25,109 nt of DNA from an uncultured Dialister sp. GTDB taxonomy: Bacteria; Bacillota; Negativicutes; Veillonellales; Dialisteraceae. This document shows, piece by piece, positions 1 through 5,823 of the stretch (within the stretch, counting starts at the first letter, position 1; every line of letters starts with the position of its first letter). Made by a program: the position numbers and the translations under genes. A model generated the notes under the pieces. The model was not told where the DNA came from. It ran no database searches and saw only the letters and a program-made list of their open reading frames with translations. The DNA lies in the NCBI GenBank assembly GCA_934216155.1, contig CAKQBK010000038.1:1-25109 (forward strand), given 5' to 3'.

Positions 1-74
1 AGTATCCTGAGAAACCTGAGCAACCTTTGCATCAGCAGAAATCATTGCATATCTCGCTTAACTTAACAGCATTG
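1..74. repeat. 9-mer-armed palindrome, right half, cut by window edge
   Basis: This stretch holds the right half of the main interspersed palindrome. It shows 9-nt arm units of the CTGAGAAAC type, then an inner block (AGAAATCATTGCATATCTCG) and the terminal inverted repeat CTTAACTTAACAGCATTG. The left half lies outside the window. A GC-rich stretch (cccgccggggg) follows directly, as it also does after the next copy. Confidence 0.75.
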
Positions 75-129
75 CCCGCCGGGGGAGAATACAAGAGGGG
101 GAGGCAGTAGCGGTATACTTCTCTATGAA

Positions 130-353
130 CATATCAAGCGTACTCGGTGATGCCTGCTCCTATCGGTAACAGGTCGCTTGGGCTTCTCAAGTTTCTAAGG
201 GTTCTCAGGTTGCTCAGGTTCTCCCAATGTGCCGATAGACGATATCGTTATCATCTCATTCAGGGCCCCTTAGAACCTTCAGTACCCTTAGAACCTTCAG
301 AACCTTTTTGCAGAACGGAATCATCGCATATTTCGCTTAACTTAACAGCATTG
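130..353 (+). repeat. 9-mer-armed palindrome, copy 2 (forward core)
   Basis: The left arm (GGTTCTCAGGTTGCTCAGG near 199-218) and the right arm (CCTTAGAACCTTCAGTACCC near 269-290) are complementary 9-nt-periodic arms around a core that reads CCCAATGTGCC...ATCTCATTC. The right end is the terminal repeat CTTAACTTAACAGCATTG. The left terminal repeat is degenerate, so the left boundary is approximate. Small reading frames over this element are repeat-derived. Confidence 0.7.
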
Positions 354-463
354 CCCCCGAAGGGGGGACTAAATAAAAAGAAGAAATAATAGAACCTCTT
401 TACATTTCTCGCTAAATCTGATATCACTATATAGTGACTGTTTATAGATTCTGCTTTTTTAAC

Positions 464-590
464 AGGATGGTTGTCAGTTGTTGGTTTACTGCCCGTGTCC
501 ATTTGTGAAAATTCGCACAAAAAGAAAATATCATTGGTTTATGGTTTAGGGGTTGCATGACTGTATGTAAACCTTAACACCATATAGCAG
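464..590. repeat. Truncated heptamer-type element interrupted by the next repeat
   Basis: This matches the left part of the complete element at 3898-4153. Both carry a heptamer arm (GGTTGTCAGTTGTTGG here), then TTTACT(G/A)CCCGTGTC, then CATTGG...GGTTTAGGG and TGTAAACCT. The match stops where the 9-mer palindrome begins at about 590, and no right arm is seen, so this is a broken copy. Positions 354-463 show nothing recognisable apart from the GC-rich stem just after 353. Confidence 0.65.
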
Positions 591-795
591 CAATGCTATT
601 AAGTTAAGCAAAATATATGCTGATTTCTCTTGATATCAGGTCTTTAGGGCTCTGAAGGTTTTGAGGGGTATCAAATGAAATAGTAATACTAGCGTTTACT
701 GGTACATTCGAGAAACCTAAGAAACTTTAGCAACCTGAGTAACCTGTGACCACAATGGAAATTATGACAACTAACGCAAAACTTTAACTTAACTA
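590..795 (-). repeat. 9-mer-armed palindrome, copy 3 (reverse core)
   Basis: The terminal inverted repeats are CAATGCTATTAAGTTAAGC at the left and ACTTTAACTTAA at the right. The arms carry 9-nt units (AACCTAAGAAACTTTAGC) and the core reads ACTAGCGTTTACTGGTACAT. The core has the opposite orientation to copies 2, 4 and 5. The element ends about 20 bp before the start codon of the flippase gene, so it forms part of that gene's leader or promoter region. Confidence 0.8.
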
Positions 796-817
796 TATTT
801 TTAACATAAGGTGGTTT

Positions 818-2419
818 ATGAGAAAAAATTCATTTATTCAAGGCGCGCTGATTCTGACCATTGCGGGAATCATCGTCAAATTTATTGGTGCCTTTAGTCG
901 TATTTACTTATCCAGGCTATTAGGCGGCGAAGGGATTGGGCTGTACCAAATGGCCTACCCGATTTATCTTTTGTGCTTGTCCGTATCATCTGCAGGGCTT
1001 CCGGTAGCAATTTCCATCATGGTGGCGGAACGAAATGCGGTGAACGACTATTTCGGCGGACAGAAAGTATTCCGTATTTCCATGATTGCCCTCATTATGA
1101 CCGGGGTATTCTTCAGTGGGCTCCTTTTCTTTGGCGCCCAGTGGCTGGTAGATACGGGTATCGTCCGTGACCAGCGTGCGTACTGGTCTTTGCTTGCTTT
1201 GTCGCCGGCTGTTTTCTGCGCCACCCTTTTGGCGACCCTCCGTGGGTATTTCCAGGGCCTGCAGCTTATGACCCCAACCGCGGTGTCTCAGATTTTGGAA
1301 CAGGTGGTTCGTGTAGTCACCATGATTGCTTTTGCGGTAGTGCTTCTGCCGTATGGTTTGGAATACGGTGCTGCCGGTGCCACTTTGGGTGCGGCTCCTG
1401 GTGCGTTCATGGGCATTGTGGTCCTCGTTGGCTTCTGGTATATGACAAGAAATTGGCGTAAAGAGCTGGCAGGCAATCAGGATACTACTATCAAACCACA
1501 AAGCGCATGGCATATCATTAAACGACTTTTGGTGTTGGCAATTCCGGTTTCTTTGGCTAATATCATGTTGCCGATTGTGTCCAACATCGACCTTCTCATT
1601 GTGCCTCGCCGTCTGGAAGTGGCAGGCTTTGCGGTAGAAGAAGCCACCACATTGTTTGGCTACCTGACCGGTATGGCGACAGCGCTGGTCAATATGCCAA
1701 CCATTGTAACCGCCTCTTTGGCAGCCTCCTTGGTGCCGGTTATTTCTGAAGCCATTGCACAGAAAAAAGATGATGTGGTTATGACCCGAACCGATACGGC
1801 TATGCGTCTGGCCAACCTCATCACCATTCCGGCTTTTATTGGTATGTGCGTCATCGCTACCCCTATTTCTGATATGCTCTATGCCACCAAAGATGCTGGT
1901 CCTTGTATTGCTGTCATGAGCTTTGGCGTCTTCCTTCTGGGTGTGCAGCAGGTCACCACTGGGGTGCTGCAGGGCATGGGCAAAACGGCCATTCCATTTA
2001 TCAACATGGTGGTTAGTGCTTGCGTGAAAGTATTCCTGTCCTGGAATTTGACCGCCGTTCCTGCATGGGGCGTTTTGGGTGCTGCCTGGGCCACCAATGC
2101 GGACTTCGGCGTCGCTGCATTGCTCAACTTGGTATTCCTTTATAAATACAAACGGTATACCATGGACATCATCCACACGGTAAAACTCTTTATCGCTGCT
2201 GGTGTGATGGGAGCCGTTGTGCTGGCTGTGTATCATGGGGCTTTTGTAGCCATCCATAGCAATACCTTAGCCACATTGGCATCTATTGCTGTCGGTGGCG
2301 TGGTATACCTGATGGCGATCGTTCTCATTCGTGCGGTGAAACCAGAAGACGTACAGGGCGTACCGAAAATTGGTCCGAAACTGGCTGCGCTGGTAACCAA
2401 AATGAGATTTGGAAAATAA
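818..2419 (+). CDS. SpoVB/YtgP-type lipid-linked oligosaccharide flippase
   Basis: This is a 533-residue polytopic membrane protein of the MurJ/SpoVB/YtgP branch of the MOP flippase superfamily. The N-terminus (IQGALILTIAGIIVKFIGA..., then SRLLGGEGIGLYQMAYPIY) is the diagnostic SpoVB-type opening, and the rest is an alternation of hydrophobic helices, probably about 14. Family members flip undecaprenyl-linked precursors such as lipid II across the inner membrane for peptidoglycan or surface polysaccharide synthesis. The ATG at 818 has a good ribosome binding site (AAGGTGG at 808-814). The gene stands alone: palindromic repeats lie upstream and a clear terminator follows. The name SpoVB does not imply sporulation here. 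Which lipid-linked substrate it moves cannot be read from sequence. Confidence 0.9.
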   Translation: MRKNSFIQGALILTIAGIIVKFIGAFSRIYLSRLLGGEGIGLYQMAYPIYLLCLSVSSAGLPVAISIMVAERNAVNDYFGGQKVFRISMIALIMTGVFFSGLLFFGAQWLVDTGIVRDQRAYWSLLALSPAVFCATLLATLRGYFQGLQLMTPTAVSQILEQVVRVVTMIAFAVVLLPYGLEYGAAGATLGAAPGAFMGIVVLVGFWYMTRNWRKELAGNQDTTIKPQSAWHIIKRLLVLAIPVSLANIMLPIVSNIDLLIVPRRLEVAGFAVEEATTLFGYLTGMATALVNMPTIVTASLAASLVPVISEAIAQKKDDVVMTRTDTAMRLANLITIPAFIGMCVIATPISDMLYATKDAGPCIAVMSFGVFLLGVQQVTTGVLQGMGKTAIPFINMVVSACVKVFLSWNLTAVPAWGVLGAAWATNADFGVAALLNLVFLYKYKRYTMDIIHTVKLFIAAGVMGAVVLAVYHGAFVAIHSNTLATLASIAVGGVVYLMAIVLIRAVKPEDVQGVPKIGPKLAALVTKMRFGK

Positions 2420-2432
2420 TATTGACGCTTTG

Positions 2433-2466
2433 GGCTGTGTCCGTTTGGGCACAGCCTTTTTGTTTT
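2433..2466 (+). terminator. Rho-independent terminator of the flippase gene
   Basis: A 10-bp stem (GGCTGTGTCC / GGGCACAGCC, one G-T pair) with a 4-nt loop is followed by TTTTTGTTTT. It begins 13 nt after the stop codon. Confidence 0.9.
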
Positions 2467-2850
2467 GGGTGACTGGAAATTAGGGATTAGTAGCTAGGCC
2501 CTAGGGATTAGGGAAATATGACTCTATCCCTAGAGATTATAGGTTACTCAGGTTTCAAAGGTTGCTAAGGTCTCTCACGTTTCTCGAATGTGCCAATAAA
2601 CGCTAGCGTTATGATCTCGTTCGGGAAACCTGAGAAACTTGAGAATCCTGAGAACCCTGAGAACCCTGAGAACCCTCAGAACCACAAGTCTTTTAACAAT
2701 AAACTTTAAATTTACTGTCATCTATGTTAAAATAACAAAGGATTATGTGAACTTATCAATAATACTCTATGCAATAGTGGCACGTGGATTTATGATTGGA
2801 AGCGGGATATGTTTTTCCTAGTCACCAGTCACGAGTCTACCAGTCACCTA
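2466..2850. repeat. Heptamer-type element with a 9-mer palindrome nested inside
   Basis: The left end (GGTGACTGGAAATTAGGGAT) and the right end (AGTCACCAGTCACGAGTC ... CCAGTCACC) are inverted copies. The right arm is made of AGTCACC-type 7-nt units and the left contains TAGGGATTAG units. The interior carries the 9-mer palindrome copy at 2533-2684. Part of the left arm (ATATGACTCTATCC) recurs at 24238-24251. No gene is supported in 2420-3109; a 60-codon frame at 2639-2821 is repeat-derived. Confidence 0.55.
2533..2684 (+). repeat. 9-mer-armed palindrome, copy 4 (forward core)
   Basis: The core contains the perfect 12-bp palindrome AACGCTAGCGTT flanked by CTCGAATGTGCC on the left and ATCTCGTTCGGG on the right. 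The right arm holds about five consecutive 9-nt units (CTGAGAACC type), the clearest array apart from the one at 25065-25109. The usual terminal CAATGCTGTTAAG repeats are missing. Confidence 0.8.
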
Positions 2851-2869
2851 AAAACGTATATATAGAAAT

Positions 2870-3071
2870 CAATGTTATTAAGTTAAGGATTGGTGTTAGT
2901 AGGTATGATTCTTCTGGAGGTTATAGGTTACTTAGGTTTTAGAGGTTGCTAAGGTCTCTCACGTTTCTCGAATGTGCTAATATCCGCTAGCGTTATAATC
3001 TCATTCGGGGGACCTGAGAAACTTTGACTCAAAAGAAATCATCCTATGTTTCGCTTAACGTAATAGCATTG
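2870..3071 (+). repeat. 9-mer-armed palindrome, copy 5 (forward core, complete)
   Basis: This is a complete copy. The left end CAATGTTATTAAGTTAAGG and the right end CTTAACGTAATAGCATTG are inverted repeats. The arms contain GGTTGCTAAGGTCTCTCACG and GACCTGAGAAACTTTGA, and the core contains CCGCTAGCGTT. It ends 38 bp before the start codon of the NlpC/P60 gene. Confidence 0.85.
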
Positions 3072-3109
3072 TACATGGAAATCGATATCAATACAAGGGA
3101 AGTGCGAAT

Positions 3110-3847
3110 ATGAAGAAACAATGGCGTATGCTGCTTTTGGCAGGGCTCTTTGCCTTCGGGGTAGCGAATGGTTCTATGGCAGATTATATGATGGGATCCC
3201 AGGGACCAGAAGTGAAGAATTTGCAAAGAAAACTGATTTCTCAAGGGTACAAACTCAAAGCAGATGGCAATTTCAGTTGGGCCACTGTGTCTGCAGTAAA
3301 AAAATTTCAGCATAAAAAGCATTTGGATGTAGATGGTATCGTAGGACCGGCCACCTATAAAGCATTGATGGGGAAGAGTATGTATAAAGCCGCTCCGGCC
3401 ACTACCAGTAGCCATGCCCTGTCTTACCGTATGGGAATTGATGATTCTACTGTACAGTGGCATAAACCGGGCACTGTGAAAAGTACCGTAAAGGCCATTA
3501 CAGAAGAAGCACAGAAATATGTAGGTGTACCATACCAGTTTGGTGGCACCACCCCAAGAGGTTTTGATTGCTCTGGCTTCATTCAGTATGTATTTAACCA
3601 AAAAGGCATTGTGCTTCCTCGCGGAGCAGATGAACAGTATACTGCTGGCAGAAAAGTGTCTATCAATGCATTGGAACCGGGGGATTTGGTGTATTTCCAA
3701 ACCTATGATGAAGGGATTTCTCATTCCGGCCTGTACTTGGGAGATGGCTACTTCATCAGTGCCACCAGCAGCCGCGGTGTAGCTGTGGCAACCATGAAGA
3801 GTGGCTATTGGCACGATCGATACATGGGTGCCAATCGCGTGTTGTGA
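3110..3847 (+). CDS. Secreted NlpC/P60 peptidase with peptidoglycan-binding domain
   Basis: The 245-residue protein starts with a signal peptide (about residues 1-24, cleavage after SMA). A PG_binding_1 domain follows at about 28-88 (GPEVKNLQRKL, then VDGIVGPATYKAL), then a linker, then an NlpC/P60 domain at about 126-245. The catalytic cysteine is C154 in FDCSGF and the histidine is H205 in ISHSGLYLG. Family members are cysteine peptidases that cut peptidoglycan stem peptides, so this enzyme probably trims the wall in the periplasm. The third active-site position, a histidine in E. coli Spr (FxHA), is serine here (FISATS, S217). The ribosome binding site is AAGGGA, just upstream of ATG 3110. 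The gene is monocistronic, with a repeat on one side and a terminator on the other. Confidence 0.92.
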   Translation: MKKQWRMLLLAGLFAFGVANGSMADYMMGSQGPEVKNLQRKLISQGYKLKADGNFSWATVSAVKKFQHKKHLDVDGIVGPATYKALMGKSMYKAAPATTSSHALSYRMGIDDSTVQWHKPGTVKSTVKAITEEAQKYVGVPYQFGGTTPRGFDCSGFIQYVFNQKGIVLPRGADEQYTAGRKVSINALEPGDLVYFQTYDEGISHSGLYLGDGYFISATSSRGVAVATMKSGYWHDRYMGANRVL

Positions 3848-3852
3848 TAATA

Positions 3853-3893
3853 AAAACGCCATGGAATGATGGATATCGTTTCATGGCGTTTTT
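3853..3893 (+). terminator. Rho-independent terminator
   Basis: The inverted repeat AAAACGCCATG / CATGGCGTTTTT starts 6 nt after the stop codon of the NlpC/P60 gene and ends in a T run. The A-rich upstream arm means it could also work on the other strand. Confidence 0.9.
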
Positions 3894-3897
3894 GAAT

Positions 3898-4153
3898 GTG
3901 TTGTTAGTTGTTAGTTGGTAGTTGTGGGTTTACTACCCGTGTCGGTTTGCAAAAAAATGCACGAAATGAAAACGTCATTGGCTTAAGGTTTAGGGTTTGC
4001 GCTTTATATGTAAACCTCAAACCAATGAGGCTTTCTTTTGATGCGAGTTGTCAGATATGTACTCGGACAGTAAACCTTAAACCTATATGACAGTGATCGT
4101 TATAAATTGCCAGCTTAGGTAAACCAAACAACCAACAACTAACAACCAACAAC
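3898..4153. repeat. Heptamer-armed element, complete (AACAACY units)
   Basis: The left arm (GTTGTTAGTTGTTAGTTGG) and the right arm (AACCAACAACTAACAACC at 4131-4148) are complementary and built of 7-nt units. Inside is a second inverted pair (CATTGGCTTAAGGTTTAGGG / TAAACCTCAAACCAATG). The element fills the whole gap between the NlpC/P60 terminator and the ribosome binding site of the next gene. Confidence 0.8.
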
Positions 4154-4167
4154 GAAAGAGGTAAACA

Positions 4168-4941
4168 ATGAAAATAGCCTTAATTCAGATGGAGTCCGCC
4201 GCTGGCGACGTAGAGAAAAATATCCATCGTGGATTTGAACTGATGGAAGAGGCGGCCCGTCAAAGTGATGTGCTGGTGTTGCCAGAACTATGGACATTGG
4301 GATACAACTTCCATAATTTCCAAGACCATGTTTTGGATTTGTCCGATGGATTGATTGGACGGTTATCTTCTTTGGCTGCTTTTCACCATGTCACTTTAGC
4401 CGCAGGAACGCTGCCGATTCGAGAAGGAAGTGTGGTCAGAAATACGGGTCTTCTTTTCGGTCCCGATGGGCGTATCCAAGCGAAGTACAGCAAGCGCCAT
4501 TTATTTCAAGGATACCTGGAAGGGCAGCTTATGGCACCGGGAAAGGATTTGATGCACACGTCCATTCATGGTGTGCAGACCGGGATGGCGGTGTGTTATG
4601 AGTTTTATTTCCCGAAAATGTGGAGAAAAATGGCAAAAGCGGGTACCACTCTTGTTTTGGCACCCGCTTCGTGGCCGGCCAATCACTTGCTTCAGTGGCG
4701 AGTCCTCTCGCGGGCGAGGGCTATAGAAAATGGCATTTGCATCTGCGCTGTCAATATGGCCGGCAATTACCATGGAATGCAGCTAGGCGGTCATTCCCTA
4801 TTTATTGGTCCTTTGGGACAAATTCAAGTGGAAGGCGGCATGGGGGAAGAAATCCTCTATGCGGAGTATGATGAGAAGAAGTATAAAGACTTGGGAAACT
4901 ATCTCTCTGTGGTATCGGGAAGGAAATATGGGGAATCATAG
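4168..4941 (+). CDS. Carbon-nitrogen hydrolase (nitrilase superfamily)
   Basis: The 257-residue protein carries the nitrilase-superfamily Glu-Lys-Cys triad: E40 in LVLPELW, K109 in YSKRHLF and C143 in GMAVCYEFYFP. The later motif APASWP (165-170) also fits. Such enzymes hydrolyse amide or nitrile C-N bonds in the cytoplasm through a cysteine thioester. The size and motif spacing resemble the omega-amidase/YafV-like and general carbon-nitrogen hydrolase branches. The usual CYDLRFP motif reads CYEFYFP here, so the substrate cannot be assigned. The start at ATG 4168 has an AAAGAGG ribosome binding site. It stands alone between repeats, and no partner gene suggests a pathway. Confidence 0.9.
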   Translation: MKIALIQMESAAGDVEKNIHRGFELMEEAARQSDVLVLPELWTLGYNFHNFQDHVLDLSDGLIGRLSSLAAFHHVTLAAGTLPIREGSVVRNTGLLFGPDGRIQAKYSKRHLFQGYLEGQLMAPGKDLMHTSIHGVQTGMAVCYEFYFPKMWRKMAKAGTTLVLAPASWPANHLLQWRVLSRARAIENGICICAVNMAGNYHGMQLGGHSLFIGPLGQIQVEGGMGEEILYAEYDEKKYKDLGNYLSVVSGRKYGES

Positions 4942-5002
4942 TTAGGAGTGAGAAATTAGGAGTGAGGAGTGATGGAAGGGGTACACAAAATTTGGAAGCG
5001 CC

Positions 5003-5146
5003 TCAATATTATAAAGCTAAGGTTTTGCTTTAGTAGTATGATTTTGTTAATGAGTACAAGGTTTTTAGGGGGGGAAAATCCCCTTTAATTCATTTAAACC
5101 TTTTCAGACAGAAAAAATTATCAGATATTTCGCTTAATTTAGTAAC
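5003..5146. repeat. Degenerate 9-mer family palindrome
   Basis: The ends (CAATATTATAAAGCTAAGG and TTTCGCTTAATTTAGTAACAG) resemble the family's terminal repeats, and the inner blocks (TTTAGTAGTATGATT; AAATTATCAGATATTTCGC) are recognisable. The 9-nt arms are largely lost, and the centre is now a short hairpin (AGGGGGGGAAAATCCCCTTT). Confidence 0.55.
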
Positions 5147-5177
5147 AGACTGTATGTATTCGCTATCTACTGCAAAT

Positions 5178-5602
5178 ATCTTACTCAAACTTCCCACCTA
5201 TAAAATAGCGACTCTGTCCCATACGATCTATTGTATTTAACTGTTTTAAATACTAATGATAGGTCCGTAGGACAGTGCCCCCTCCGGGGGAAAGGTGGTG
5301 CCGAAGGCACCAAAGGGGGTGTATTTCCCTCGGCCGTTAGGCCGGTTGTATGGTTTTCTAAATATTAAGCGGAATAAAAAACGGTTTGACACGTATCAAA
5401 TATTGGGATTTATATCGCCTTGCATTTATGAAAACCATACAACCAGCCTTCGGCTGAAGAAAATGCACCCCCTCTGCCTTCGGCATCTCCCCCGATGGGG
5501 CGATGTCCTACGGACCTATCATTAGTATTAAAACGGTTTGATTCAATTGATGCTACCGGGGAAAATCGTTACTTTAAGGGTGGGAAGTTTGAGTATCTTA
5601 TA
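5178..5602. repeat. About 420-bp imperfect palindrome, MITE-like
   Basis: The outer ends (ATCTTACTCAAACTTCCCACC and its inverse GGGTGGGAAGTTTGAGTATC) and long inner arms (ACTAATGATAGGTCCGTAGG / CCTACGGACCTATCATTAGT; GGTTGTATGGTTTTC / GAAAACCATACAACC) are inverted repeats around an AT-rich centre near 5360-5430. There is no convincing transposase gene inside, so it looks like a non-autonomous element. The GC-rich arm segments (gccccctccgggggaaagg...) form local hairpins. Confidence 0.75.
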
Positions 5603-5763
5603 AAAACGGCGAGCTTATAGAAACGGACTCTGAGATAAATGATTATGTTTCCTATAAGAGTAATTCGATGTGCTCGCCGGCAACCACTCCTCACTCCTCA
5701 CTGTATTTCACCGACGAAAAGCAGAATTATTTCATCTGCACGTAGAATCTGATAACAAAAAGT

Positions 5764-5799
5764 TTGCACAGAGCGGTTAAGTCATATATAATGAAGAAA
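5764..5799 (+). promoter_or_regulatory. Sigma-70-type promoter of alaS
   Basis: TTGCAC (5764-5769) and a perfect TATAAT (5787-5792) are separated by 17 nt. Transcription would begin near 5799, about 25 nt before the alaS ATG at 5824. The promoter overlaps the 5' extension of the alaS reading frame and so argues against an upstream start. No T-box motif is seen in the short leader. Confidence 0.8.
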
Positions 5800-5823
5800 C
5801 AACTTAGTATAAGGGGGCATATC

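Larger units (their letters stand above)
4944..5712. repeat. Heptamer-type element split by two nested repeats
   Basis: The left end has 7-nt units (TTAGGAGTGAG..., GGAGTGAGGAGTGATGG) followed by ACACAAAATTTGGAAGCGCC. The right end has GTGCTCGCCGGCAACCACTCC followed by CTCACTCCTCACTG. These match the two ends of the uninterrupted element at 8465-8645, so they appear to be the separated halves of one copy. The repeats at 5003-5146 and about 5178-5602 lie between them. The gap from 4942 to 5763 contains only this composite. Confidence 0.6.

Noticed and set aside
147..520. Small frames on both strands in the first 520 bases
   Set aside because: They read through palindrome arms and GC-rich stems; translations are repeat-derived.
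986..2257. 423-codon open frame on the minus strand
   Set aside because: It lies wholly inside the flippase gene, its protein is rich in H, Q and N without any family signature, and it is explained by the codon bias of the + strand gene.
5764..5823. 20-residue N-terminal extension of AlaRS
   Set aside because: The TTG start is the -35 box of a well-formed promoter, and ATG 5824 has the ribosome binding site and gives the family length.
5530..5823. T-box leader for alaS
   Set aside because: Firmicutes alaS genes often have one, but I find no T-box consensus (AGGGTGGNACCGCG); AAGGGTGGGAAG at about 5576 is part of the palindrome end.
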